A stretch of 64,000 bases of DNA from Congeria kusceri. Lineage: Eukaryota; Mollusca; Bivalvia; Myida; Dreissenidae. The stretch covers positions 41,873,225-41,937,224 of the forward strand of contig CM051024.1 in the NCBI GenBank assembly GCA_027627225.1, given 5' to 3'. Shown piece by piece: positions 38,470 to 49,519 of this stretch. A program made the position numbers and the translations under genes. The stretch's first letter is position 1. Each line of letters starts with the position of its first letter. A model generated the notes under the pieces. The model saw nothing but the letters and a program-made list of their open reading frames with translations, was not told where the DNA came from and made no database searches.

Positions 38470-39740
38470 TACCGCCCCATGTTTTCACCAGTGATACATG
38501 AGTAACCTAAATACTAGTAATTTACGTAAATATAATTGATATATAAATTTGTCAGGCAAATTTAACAAATTAAAATTGACAGAAAATAATAGCAGGAATG
38601 AATGAAAAGTATTATATATATCAGACCTGTGTACATAGTAATGTTAAATAATATACTATATGTATCATTAGTATTGCACATGGGTATTCATTCTACGTAA
38701 ATGACGTTAGAGTAACATTTCGACGTATTACGAGATTTCGTTCACCACATAGATGTTTAACATTTTTATTGATTGAATAACATCTACTATGCAATTATAA
38801 ATAATTCTTAATAAAACGTAACCACAATTCAAATATAAATAAACATGAATAGTAAGTTTATAAATTTAAATTCCAATTTATTAAAAATCTCGGATTTAGG
38901 ACTCTCCGGACGCTAATTGAGGTATTAACACACCTGCGCGCTATTTTTATAATAATTCTCTCACCTGCTGGAGTGTGTTGTACTCGATATAATAATTATT
39001 GGGAACCCAAGTTGGTTACAACGTAAAATATTATTTTTACACAATGATACAATAATAGGAAATATAAGCTCCATCAAATTTTCTAATATTTTTTGCTTAT
39101 TTATCAGAAAAATACGAGAAATTTACCACTTTATATTTTGTGGTTGTCACGAGAAACCTCAATACTATTGACAGGCAGCCGTGGCGCGAGCTCAACAGGC
39201 AACATTTTACGTTGTGACCGACTGTGGTCCCCGTGAATTGTTGCATTGTAATTGCTATTTCTAGAGCGCGCCTTTTATGTAGGCTAAACAAAATAATTAG
39301 TTCATTATGTGAATGAATATAACATTCTGATCATGACCTACAGTGATAAAAATTGTTCATAATTATGTTCAGTTTTAGAGTATATATCGGAGATATGTTT
39401 ATAACTTTATTTGAACCGCTTATTAAAACAAGTATGTAAATTTTAATCCCCAGAAGTATGCAACAGTTATTGGTATACATTAAACCATTGTTATAAGTTT
39501 GCATTCCCTAACATTAGAAAATTTGCCCAATGCTATTGGCATTCAATTTTCTCGCTGCATAATTATTGCAAGAAATCGGGGTCAACGTGATCTTAAACAG
39601 CTACGCCGATAAAAGTGTAACGTTTTGTGAATAAATAGTTCTGCTTTTACTCATAACGTGTTAAACGTTTATCATTGCAACCATTTGAAAATTGTGGATT
39701 TATAATTTATGTTTGGCGCCGCGCATGATGAGTCTTACCG
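38470..39740. other. Noncoding, nothing recognised
   Basis: AT-rich; no coding signal. The minus-strand frame at 39097-39291 is not protein-like. Confidence 0.5.
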
Positions 39741-39746
39741 GAAGCA

Positions 39747-39754
39747 TATAAAAG
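39747..39754 (+). promoter_or_regulatory. Candidate TATA box
   Basis: TATAAAAG in a GC-richer setting (GGAAGCATATAAAAGGAGCGG), which is unusual for this AT-rich window. A start would be expected about 30 bp downstream, near 39775-39785. The next coding exon downstream on the same strand is the SET exon at 41971, so this may be its promoter or that of another transcript. No open frame of note follows directly. Confidence 0.35.
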
Positions 39755-41368
39755 GAGCGGTTTTATATTTAATGTTTAGAAACACCAACTTCACGTTGCT
39801 GAGTGGAATTGGGCATTGTATTGAACTACACGTTTAAAGAAAATGTAATATTTCCGCTTTCGCCAACACTTTCGATACGTATTGAAACGAAATAGCATTA
39901 AATTAATTGCTAATCCCTGTATTTTTCACAGGTCGCGGAGTCAAAATTGAATTTTCTCCGGCGTCTAGTCTAACATCTTCAAGAAGTAGGTTGTGAATCA
40001 TTCTAAAAATAGCAAAGTAGAGATGGCTGAGACAAATGCGTAGCCGGTAATATGTGTATGGTGGCGTTTGTGTATGGAAACAATGTGAGCATATCGGTTT
40101 TGACGCTGAAACGTTTATATAGATACTATCTGAGTGTTGGAAAAAGTTCAAGTTTATCATGCTCGGCTCGAGACAGGGTAGCGCTCGGCTATCCAACACT
40201 CACATAATATTATATTTATTTTTTATTTCATTTTTTGAAACAATAAGTGCACAATTCTGCATAAAAAATGGGTTGACTGAGTGGTTGGTCTTTCCAATTT
40301 TGACATCGTTGTTAGCATTATTTGGAAAACCACGACTTTATCATTCCGCTTGCACTTTGTCGAGACGAAAAAAGTCCATGATGTAATCGAGTTTGTATTT
40401 ATGTAGCAATCTTTTTTAAATTATTCTTTATTTAATGTATATGTGCTAGTATAGTCGATTTTTCTTTTAATGTTTATAACAAGAAAACAATTATTTTTTG
40501 CAATTTAAGTGTTGAAAACAAACACAAATATGTGGCACTTGAGTTACTGTCATTCGTTATTATCAGCCGATCTACAAATAGCGATCAAATAAGCATGATC
40601 TAAAAATATAGATGGGTTGTTATTATATCGATTTACTTGTACTAATAAGATAGATTAAAAATTTATAATAATTTCAATAATATCGGAATTTGAAATAAAG
40701 TATTTTGTCATTCATTTCTTTTACATGTTCTTAAGTTTGTGTTTGTCGTGATCAATGGGACACTTATGTGTACTAATTTTATAATATAAAAGTGGTTAGT
40801 TTTGAGAACTGGTATTTTATTTTAACAAACACGTCCACAAAGTCGCTGAGACAACTGAGAAGTGTTACCTTATAATATTTGCTTAATGATAAGTTATTAT
40901 GCATACATCAGTTATTTTGAATATGTATTAAACCGAAATATATTGCCATTAATTGTTGCGCGTTGGCTAAATGAAAGTTCGAGACCCCAATTACAACGTA
41001 GTTATTGCATGGGATGTAAGCTTGCCGGCGTGTAAAGAAATAGTCAGTAGTTTTCAGCACTGACACGTTTGAATAAAATATTGATGCTAATTAAGAGTGA
41101 AGGCATTTTAACTTTAAAATATAACACATTTTGTTTATTTTACTTGTTTGCTATATAAGTATTTAATGCTTTAAATACGTGATCACCTGTGTGCAAAAGG
41201 AGCATATTACCTCGTTATAGATAATTGTTTTTTGCGATTCTGACTTGACTAAGTTGCATTCTGTTACAAATCAAGGAATACTTATGCATTGCATTATAAC
41301 TGTAAAACGGTCAAAATAATTTATCAATTTGCCAATAAAATAGGTTTTGACTTGTTGCTCTGAACTAC
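39755..41368. other. Noncoding; part of a 38-bp direct repeat pair
   Basis: No gene supported. TTCTTTATTTAATGTATATG plus GTxAGTATAGTCGATTT at 40424-40460 recurs at 41622-41658, about 1.2 kb downstream. Frames at 39903-40199 (-) and 40159-40386 (+) show no motif. Confidence 0.5.
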
Positions 41369-41407
41369 GTACGGCGCCCCATGGTGCTTTGCATCAGTGT
41401 TTTTCTT
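41369..41407 (-). repeat. 39-bp inverted repeat, right end
   Basis: Partner of 36848-36886 in inverted orientation, with four mismatches. Lies about 560 bp before the first SET exon. Confidence 0.6.
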
Positions 41408-41494
41408 GTATGGATGTTGTTATTTTGACCCTTTACTGTTAACATCAGAGTTGCGAGTATTTTACATAACCATAGTGTACACGTTTTTTACAAA

Positions 41495-41572
41495 GCAGAA
41501 TAGCGCAGTGGGATAAATTACTGTCTACTGTCATTTCATCTCATGACATTCGACTAGCGGTGTTCTAGTTTA
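41495..41572 (+). repeat. Degenerate tRNA-like SINE head
   Basis: ATAGCGCAGTGGGATAAAT resembles an A box / D-arm and GGTGTTCTAGTTT about 50 bp on resembles a B box. The anticodon arm is not clear. Probably an old tRNA-derived SINE start and not a tRNA gene. Confidence 0.35.
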
Positions 41573-41970
41573 TTTTTATTTTTTAAAATAAAATATCTAA
41601 TTTATTTATTATACTATTTGTTCTTTATTTAATGTATATGTGTTAGTATAGTCGATTTATATCATCTAATATCATTGATAGTGCAATAGGAAACCAATTT
41701 TGCGTTGACATATTTCCTTTGAACAATATTAAATACGATATTTGTTCACTATACCAATATATTAAATTAAGTGCATAAACTAGAAATCAGCATTGGTATA
41801 GCAAATGCAGCTTTGTACACGATTTATTATAGAATGAAATCCATCCACAACATCTACGATTTATGTTTCAATCAATACAAACATGTTACTGCTATAATGT
41901 ATTTTTCCACGAAAGGTTACTTACAAAGTATACCTTATTTCAATTTTGATATCGCAAACGTCTGACACCG

Positions 41971-43896
41971 ATGGCTGAAAAGACTACATCCTCCAAGCAA
42001 AGGATCCACCCGGACACTGTCAGGACAGTTAATTATTATATTGGTAATATACATATTAACACCTGGAAATGATATTGTATTTATTAAAAAAGCATTACCT
42101 GTAAACATATCTTGTAGGCAGTAAAATAAACGCCAAAACTGATTTTGATATTTCTACAAAGTATGATTTACTGATCAAATGTCTTAAATGTCGGTCACGA
42201 AATGTATAATGTATGTGTAATCGCATATATTTGCAGTGTCAGTATACTTAAAAGTGTTTTAAATGGGCAATATATGACATTTGTAAATGATTTATTAATA
42301 ATTACGGTAAATCTGTGTGTTTCGATATATTCTCAAATAGTCTCAGTACATATTAAACACAAACGTAAAATTGAGAATTAAACATAACCACTATTTATAT
42401 TTTATAGCCAGCATTATTTGATATAAATTTAAATCATTATTTGCATTTCAGGTAAAGGTGTTTTTGTAACTGAAAAAAAGCCATCGTTCTTGTTAGAGTA
42501 TGCAGGTGAACTGATTTCCAATAAAGAAGGCCTCATCCGAGAACCGAAGTACCCAAGACATCTTGGTTCATTTCTGTTCTTTTTCAAGACCGGACAGAAA
42601 GAATGATGGTATGTTTTACTATAGTATTGTACCAAACCAATCGAACACGGAAATCAGTTAATATATTTGTTGTAATAAGGGGCATATGTATTGCGAATCA
42701 GATTATTTCGACCGAAATATTGCATAAAATCAATTTTTATCTTAAAATGGGACTGTTTTAAATGACTCTGACATGTTTTGTTGGGATATTGTACATCACG
42801 TTAAAAATAACGAAAATTGAAATTGTCAAACATACACCATTTAATGATATTGTAACGTAACCATGTGATAGAAAATATACTGCGTCAGCCCAAAACGCAG
42901 TGCTATGTGAGCCACTGATATATAGCACCTCTCCTGCGTTGTCTGTCGTATACATGGCGTCAACTATTAACACAATAGAAACTTCAATTTGTTATCTTAT
43001 ATTGAAAAAAAACCTGCACAGTTTATGTACGGCCCTACACTCTCGGACACGTTCGATGCGTCAAATCAGACAAGAAACACCAAAGTTTTTGCCCATGTTT
43101 CGTGAAAAAATTGCAAAAATGTATCAGATCTGGCACAAAAAAAATGGATTTTTGACAGTGTTCAGGACAGAATCCGATCTTGACCAAATTTGCATAGTTT
43201 ATATAACCATTAGATGACATATTCGATTATGAAACAGATCGGACCAGAAGCATCAAAGTTGTTGCCCGCCTGCTGGAAAAATCTATAAAAATGGAATGTG
43301 TATGTTGTCTTAACCACACGTGCACACTCTGTGTTTGACCAAATTATTTTAGACATATTTGATAATGGTCATATCGGCCAAGAAACACTGGAAATGTTTT
43401 CTTCTTTATTTCTCATAAAAATGTAAACATTTACATTTTTACTGGAAAGTGTCAAAACAATAATCTTGTGCAAAGACTCGGGATAATTACGGTAAAATTA
43501 TTACAGACGTACAGACACGTTAACATTGATAAGTATTTTAATTTGATACTTATTTTTTAAATACCATTTGTAAACAAACGTTCAAAAACATTCTTTAACA
43601 GTGACTACACAATTTGGCTATTAACATTTACTACATTGCATCAATCTGTTTTCAGTGTTGACGCAACATTCTCAAAACAGCTCGGCCGATATGTTAACGA
43701 TGGGTCCGGGGCGACCACAAATGCAGAGGTCCGAGTGGTTCTAGTCCGCAAAAAGCCTCACTTATGTATCTTCGCAACGAACAATTTACTTCCCGACCAA
43801 GAAATAAGATTTGATTATGGTGCAGACGACTTACCTTGGAGAATTCAGGCATACGACATTTTGGTTTCGAATCAAATTACGTTGCTAAAGAATTAA
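41971..43896 (+). pseudogene. SET-domain (KMT5A-like) lysine methyltransferase gene piece, three exons, one nonsense codon
   Basis: Exons 41971-42043, 42452-42608 and 43656-43896 join in phase (1, then 2) with GT-AG introns. Exon 1 starts at ATG (CACCGATGG) and reads MAEKTTSSKQRIHPDTV. Exon 2 opens with GKGVFVTEKK, the glycine-rich start of the SET fold, then LLEYAGELIS. Exon 3 reads CVDATFSKQLGRYVNDGSG and continues to EIRFDYGADDLPWR. The order and spacing fit KMT5A (SET8), which monomethylates histone H4 Lys20, an S-adenosylmethionine-dependent reaction. The usual NHS of the cofactor-binding motif is NDG here. An in-frame TGA (42604-42606, codon 76 of 157) interrupts the frame just before the conserved CVDAT, so this copy is probably dead, unless the codon is edited or sequenced wrongly. 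The next exons downstream are in splice-compatible phase 0, but this exon ends in TAA with only a weak donor (TTG|GTTTCG, near 43863). Confidence 0.82.
42044..43655. other. Introns of the SET gene piece
   Basis: Intron 1 is 42044-42451, intron 2 is 42609-43655. Intron 2 holds open frames on both strands around 42758-43220 without recognisable motifs; I leave them out as genes. Confidence 0.55.
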
Positions 43897-44252
43897 CAGA
43901 AACACCAATAAACTGTGTGTTTCATTTTTCCAGAATGTATTATTTTTAGAAAAAGCTTATTATAATTATAACTGTCCGGATTAAGGTGCTCGACCAATCG
44001 ACCCTTGTGCCAGTAGCACTATGCCGATTAGCCGGTGGACTTCCATGGCTGATCTGGCCAAGTACATAGACATGTCAGTGATAGATGTTTCAAGCACTGT
44101 ATCTTGTACACATTTGAAGTTCAATGGATAACTTCATTGAAACAATCCAGGACACGAACTAAGTGGGAATATAAAATGATATATTGTCTTTGGCTAAGTG
44201 TTAGATTGTCATAATCATTATAATAAAGTATAGAATTTCGTTTATATTACAG
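43897..44252. other. Intergenic or intronic spacer
   Basis: Contains CTGTCCGGATTAAGGTGCTC at about 43975, which also occurs (one difference) near 23093, each followed by a loosely similar CTTGTGCCAGT/CTTGGTGCAAGT. No other feature. Confidence 0.5.
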
Positions 44253-45018
44253 CAATCATTAACAAGTACAATTGGCGCAGATGGCCAGACCAGCCAGGCA
44301 AGTATTGGTACTGGCACAAGTAACGCCGAATTTGGCCAGACCAGCAAGGAAAGTATTGTTACTGGCTCAAGAAACGCTGAAGTGGGCCAGACCAGCCAGG
44401 CAAGTATTGTTACTGACGCAAGGGGCGCTGAAGTTGGCCAGACCAGCCAGGCAAGTATTGTTACTGGCGCAAGGGGCGCTGAAGTTGGCCAGACCAGCCA
44501 GGGAAGCATTGTAAGTGACACAAGGTACGCCGAAGTTGGCCAGACCAGCCAGGGAAGCATTGTAAGTAACACATGGAACGCCGAAGTTGGCCAGACCAGC
44601 CAGGGAAGCATTGTAAGTGACACAAAGAACGCCGAAGTTGGCCAGAGCAGCCAGGGAAGCATTGTAAGTGACACAAGGAACGCCAAAGTTGGACAGACCA
44701 GCCAGAGAAGCATTGTAAGCGTCACAAGGGACGCCGAAGTTTGCCACACCAGCCAGGGAAGTTTGGTTACTGGCACAAGGGGCGCTGAAGTTGGCCAGAC
44801 CAGCCAGGGAAGCATGGTAAGTGACAAGGAACGCCAAAGTTGGCCAGACCAGCCAGGAAAGCATTTTAAGTGACACAAGTGATTTCGAAGTTGGCCAGAT
44901 CAGCTAGGGAAGTATTGTTACTGGAATAATGGACGAGAAAGTTGGCCAGACAAGCCAGGGAAGTTTTGTTACGGGCACAATGGACGCGGAAGTTGGCCAG
45001 ACCAGCCAGGGAAGTATT
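44253..45018 (+). pseudogene. Tandem-repeat exon: fifteen 51-bp (17-residue) units
   Basis: Acceptor TTATATTACAG (ends 44252) opens a frame QSLTSTIGAD followed by units of type GQTSQGSIVSDTRNAEV. Fifteen units of 51 bp are countable (44273 to about 45038). Only phase 0 is open. Units 5-8, 11 and 15 carry GTAAGT after the Ile/Met codon; the last (45019) is taken as the exon end and joins 46262 in phase. Unit 11 lacks 2 bp (near 44822), shifting the frame, and unit 13 has a TAG where sister units have CAG, so full-length reading is broken; splicing from an earlier donor avoids both. Ser/Thr/Gln-rich low-complexity spacer; function unknown. Predicted open frames on the minus strand are shadows of the repeat. 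Confidence 0.7.
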
Positions 45019-46261
45019 GTAAGTGACACAAGAGACGCACATGCACGAAACAAAAACGTAAATATATTTATAATTATAGCTGTTAATTTGCATATATAAT
45101 GAAAATTGTATATTCATTCTTATTAAACGCATTTGTCTATTCGCATATTTGCATGTTTACTATCATCCATTACTTTGTTCCTTACAACTGCATCTTTGGC
45201 CTTGATTGATAAGGACATTCTGAAACGTCATCTATGACCTTGATAAGGAACGTCTACACCATGTTTATCTAGTAATTAATTTCATTATAATTCATTTAAC
45301 GTGATTTAATTCCTAAGATGTTATTTTTGTATGTGTGAAGGGATATTCACCGAATTACTTTTATTAAATCATTGTAATCACTTTAATAGTGCGTGTTATT
45401 GTTTATGTAAACACGGTGTTGGCTAACCAGCCCAAGCTATTAAATTGTACTGCTTACCAAAAGGTTAATTCATTAGTACAAACCATTACGCAACCTTTGT
45501 GGGAATAAGAAATGAACGTTGTCTTAGTGCGATAATTCCTGTTATAAACGTGTCTTTACAATATAACATAGTTGTTTATTACAAAAAGTCATTAACAGGT
45601 ATTGTGTATGTAATTATATATGTTTTTATAGTTTTTCATATATAAAGGTGCCGTAAGGAAAACAGTTTAATACAGTACTTAATAGTTTATTCGATCGAAA
45701 TTGTCAAGTTAGTATTTTGTAATTTGACTGTCCAACCATAGGTTCTTCAGAACGGCATCTTGGACAATGACACAGAGAGTTAAAAGGATGTTTATCAAGT
45801 AATTAATTTTATCATTATACCTTTAACATGACTGTTTTCATGTATTGTAATCTTTGTGGGCATGTTGTGGTTTTCACTGTGTTGCTATCTTACTTCGTTG
45901 GTACCATTAGTAGGATTAGGAAATGCATGCGTATTTAGTTTAAATGTTAGTAACCAATCGTTAATTATCGCCGTTGTTATGGTCATTCTAGTGTTGCAGT
46001 GCTAAAGAAGAGTAATGTGTTGGTTTGATGCGAAAACGGCCACAACAATGCATATCATGATATGTATGATATGTAGCTATAGAAATACAAGTTTGAAAGA
46101 ACACTTTAAAATATCGCAATAATAGAAATCCTTATTGAATGACAGGTTTTAAAAGATGTAACATCGTTAACATAATAACATAAATATTTAAGATTTCTTA
46201 CACTTGTGTGTATCATGAAATAAAATGTGTACAAGTTAAATATTGTACTACTGTGTTGCAG
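45019..46261. other. Intron, nothing coding
   Basis: AT-rich. Two loosely similar segments at about 45175-45300 and 45735-45880 (each with ATGTTTATCxAGTAATTAATTT) suggest an old internal duplication. Confidence 0.45.
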
Positions 46262-46917
46262 GCAACGCCCATATACAGTAATACAAACGAGATGGTGATA
46301 GTTGATTCAATATCGGTATGTATGTGATACTCTCGCTCATGTATCTCTTGAGCAGCTGTGGTGAACATTGTTTAATAAGTCTTTGAATCTTCAACATAAT
46401 AACTTTAATGTATAAGGGTTTACTGGAATAATGTAAACCCTTTTATGTGATTATGATTAAAATGAATACAATTTAAAATAGGATATTAAAGGGACCTGTT
46501 CACAGATTGGCAAAGATATCAACAATAAAAGTACATTATATATGAACACGCAAAATAAAACTTCTGACAAAGAAATGTATAGGAAATATAGGTTCGATAC
46601 CCGGCGAATGCAATTTTGTTTATTTACATGTTTTCCTTATTTAATATGTGTTATCTATTAGTCCAAACACTTTAGTTTTTGCAGTTTAGACATGTAATGT
46701 CATTTTTTCAAAAATACGTAATATATGTGAACAAGTCCCTTTAATAGCACCAACATAATATACTTTGTAGGTAAACAATAACGACTAAGGTCTTTTTTTC
46801 AGACAGACCACATGGAGCTTTCAAAGGACATGTCTGAATACAACGCCCAGTTTTGTGTCAAAGACACGAATAATTTTGTTTTATTGTTTCGACGTGACAT
46901 TAGCGTTCCACGAGTGC
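46262..46917 (+). pseudogene. Two linker exons of the SET/recombinase locus
   Basis: Exon 46262-46315 (acceptor GTGTTGCAG, donor GTATGT; 18 codons, ATPIYSNTNEMVIVDSIS; open only in phase 0) and exon 46803-46917 (acceptor TCTTTTTTTCAG, donor GTGAGT; TDHMELSKDMSEYNAQFCVK...). The second ends in phase 1 and so fits 48418. No domain is recognised. A MITE lies in the intron between them. Confidence 0.55.
46484..46746 (+). mobile_element. MITE-like element, 263 bp
   Basis: Terminal inverted repeats of 21 bp: TATTAAAGGGACCTGTTCACA at the left and TGTGAACAAGTCCCTTTAATA at the right (one mismatch), including a TA that may be the duplicated target. The interior contains GGTTCGATACCCGG (46592-46605), a good match to an RNA polymerase III B box. 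No coding capacity. The termini resemble a short element type I associate with bivalves. Confidence 0.8.
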
Positions 46918-48417
46918 GTGAGTGATGAGTGTGTGAATAATGCATAGTTAGGTTAAATTAATGGATTCTAACGTGCTAGAGTTTAGGGTGTTTTGATCAC
47001 CTAGGAAACCTCCGAGAACTGTTTACCACTAAGGTTCTGATTTGGCATACAGTTCTGCACGGAACAACTCAGAAAGAAGAAACATCAAGCCACAAGATGA
47101 ACCATTGACAACGAATATGGTTTTCCCGCTGGTCTTACAGGTGCAATTTTTTCTGAGATCAGTACGAAAATTAGTTCGTTTCAAGAATCTCACATTAGAT
47201 ACATTCGCATTAATGCACTGATTAATGTGCAACTTTATTAAACTTGTTCCTACATATACTTGTATAACATGGAAAAGATACTCAAGAAGACCTTAGCAAG
47301 ACTAAGAGAAGAAGGAATTGAAAATGGAAACGTGGAAAAGGTACTCATAACATGGAAGAAAGGATAATGCATGGTGGTGAATAAAAAACGTTGACAAAAG
47401 ATAGCTTTATGTTTGTTTTTTGACCTGCAAAGAAATTCGCTACCAGTGAACAATGCTAGCGTACAATACTGTTGGGCTGGTGATTGGTTATTTGTACAAC
47501 TTTGCCATTCTCAGCCACATTAGAATAGTGTCACAGTTGTGAGCATAGATGTAATAGTAAAGACCAGTCATTGGATGCATTTTTGTATTTTCATTTAACA
47601 GCTTTCAGTACTCTGTCTCTATAAAAAACTATATACACCATTCATTGAAATACATTTCCCACGGTATGGGTATGAATATAATTATAACCGCCAGTTAAAA
47701 AATTATGAATTAAAAAACCTTTCTGACACTTTCGTGTTGCAATTATTGGTCTGCGGATATATTTGTATACATATTGTTGTCTTGTTAACGCGCTGTGACT
47801 CACACATTTTTACATGTCTGGGAAATATGACATTTTGCGATCATCTAAATTTGAGAACCTTTAAAACGTTTCTGTGGCAACATTTGAACGTATTAGTATT
47901 TTTCACATCGGTTAGCACGTGGGACACTTAATGAACATTTCTCTGATTAGAGAGAATCTAACGACCTTACCTCCGACACCGTGTATTTGGCGTCTCCATC
48001 AATCAGACCTATGTACAGATATTTTCTTTGACGTTAATGAAACAAAACTAAATATACCCAAACGGTAAGATAGTTTTTAAAATGTGCATGAATATGTAGG
48101 GGTCATTTATTCAACATCTATATCAATCATGAGTTATCTGCGATTTAAACCTCTATGGAGGCGCTCGTGTTCCATGTTTGTAAAACGATCTTTATTTGTG
48201 TGTATTATAATTGAAATTATCTAACACCAGTACATATGGTAAAGGTACATAGTGGCAACATTGTTTTTTCTAAATTACCCATTGCAACCTGTAACTGCCT
48301 ACTGTTAGTAAGAATGTTACATACATGTACGCATGTTCGTGCTGCTCCATTATATAAAACACACGTTTCGTACTTGTTTAAAACAAAACAGTTTTTAAAG
48401 ATATTTCTTTTATTTAG
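46918..48417. other. Intron, mostly noncoding
   Basis: Holds the short ORF at 47269 and a weak possible exon ending at a GTAAGA donor near 48065 (DVNETKLNIPK), whose phase does not fit the next exon. Otherwise nothing. Confidence 0.45.
47269..47367 (+). CDS. Possible short ORF (32 aa), Lys/Glu-rich
   Basis: ATG in good context (ATAACATGG) opens MEKILKKTLARLREEGIENG and stops at TAA 47365-47367. A weak donor (AAG|GTACTC) lies at 47341. CATAACATGGAA occurs at both ends, a small internal duplication. It could be an optional exon of the surrounding locus or chance. Confidence 0.22.
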   Translation: MEKILKKTLARLREEGIENGNVEKVLITWKKG

Positions 48418-48739
48418 AGAAAAGACTGGAACAGTACATTGTGAAGCAAATATCTGACGACGAACATGACGATGGAAGTATTACATTGATCGTGAGCAAA
48501 ACCAGGTATCTAGTGTTACTTTTTTCATGACTGTGTCATACTGACATTAGAGTCAATGACTGAGATCGCAGTAAGCTTTTACAACACATGCAATATGGTT
48601 ATATAATTTATTTCTATCTCTTGGTGCAGTGAAGATGCAGCAGGATCAACATCAACATATATGCACAGTAACAACTCGAGCAAAGCAATGACAGACAGAA
48701 GCGCATAAAATGAAGCTGCATCAGAGAAAGAAAGAAAAG
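48418..48739 (+). pseudogene. Two acidic/serine-rich linker exons before the recombinase exon
   Basis: Exon 48418-48505 (acceptor TTTTATTTAG, donor GTATCT) reads KRLEQYIVKQISDDEHDDG and exon 48630-48739 (acceptor TCTTGGTGCAG, donor GTACTA) reads EDAAGSTSTYMHSNNSSKAM. Both are open only in the phases that connect 46917 to 49520 (phase 1, 2, 1). One in-frame TAA at 48706-48708 interrupts the second. Composition is that of a disordered linker. Confidence 0.65.
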
Positions 48740-48954
48740 GTACTAAATACATGTACTTTTGCCGACTATCATGTCGATATCATTGGGGTATCTTAGACTG
48801 TATCCTTTCATTTAAATGAATATACACATTGCAATTTGAAAATGTAAACAACGAGCTGTTTCTAGTAGAATTTCACATACACACGTATTTTCGCGCTGAT
48901 ATTTTAATATAAGACATATATCATATTACTGTGCAGGCAGCTTGACCTCCGGTA

Positions 48955-49385
48955 TAATTAGGGCCCCGCAGATTGCTTTCTCTCCGTCCTTCTGTCCGTC
49001 CGTCTGACCGTCAGTCCACATTTATTACGTTTTTTCAGTCGATAACGGATTTTCTTGAAATTTGTCTTCATTGTAGAGGGTAATTTGTAATTGTGCTTTA
49101 ACATGTGCGTTAAGATGAGGATTTCAATTGTTCTTCCTCCATTCGCAAATTCCTTGGCGCTTTGATTATTTTCCTGTATTGACTGTATAGAGAATATTCC
49201 TTGTAAACGCACCTCCTTCTGTTGAGGGTTACGTGTAGTTGTGCGTTAAGATGGGGATTTAAAATTTTATAAAAAATACATATATTTTCATTTCCTACCA
49301 TAACTTTAAAAAAATTACTGGCCCAATCTTCAAACAAGCTTTCATTCGGGGCCATTTGTCACTCCTGCGACAAAGTTCCAGTTGT
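48955..49385. repeat. Dispersed repeat with CCGTCC start, in an intron
   Basis: Starts GGGCCCCGCAG and TCTGTCCGTCCGTCTGACCG, then two diverged ~150 bp units sharing GTTACGTGTAGTTGTGCGTTAAGATG-type sequence (about 49080 and 49225), and ends near TTTGTCACTCCTGCGACAAAG. Resembles mollusc-type dispersed repeats in layout. The minus-strand frames here are not genes. Confidence 0.55.
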
Positions 49386-49519
49386 TTTTGTCTCATGATA
49401 CTCTACTATTTAGTGCTAACTTGAATAAGTATTATTTGTAACATAATACGTGTTAACGTCATAAAATAACCAATATCTAGTGTCACCGCGTTGTGTCATG
49501 GTTGTTCTTCTTTTACCAG

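Noticed and set aside
42604..42606. TGA read as selenocysteine in the SET gene
   Set aside because: No selenocysteine insertion element could be identified and SET proteins of this type are not known selenoproteins; other nonsense codons in the locus favour decay.
44201..44878. 225-codon minus-strand frame (Leu/Pro/Trp-rich)
   Set aside because: Shadow of the 51-bp repeat exon on the plus strand, which has splice signals and phase continuity.
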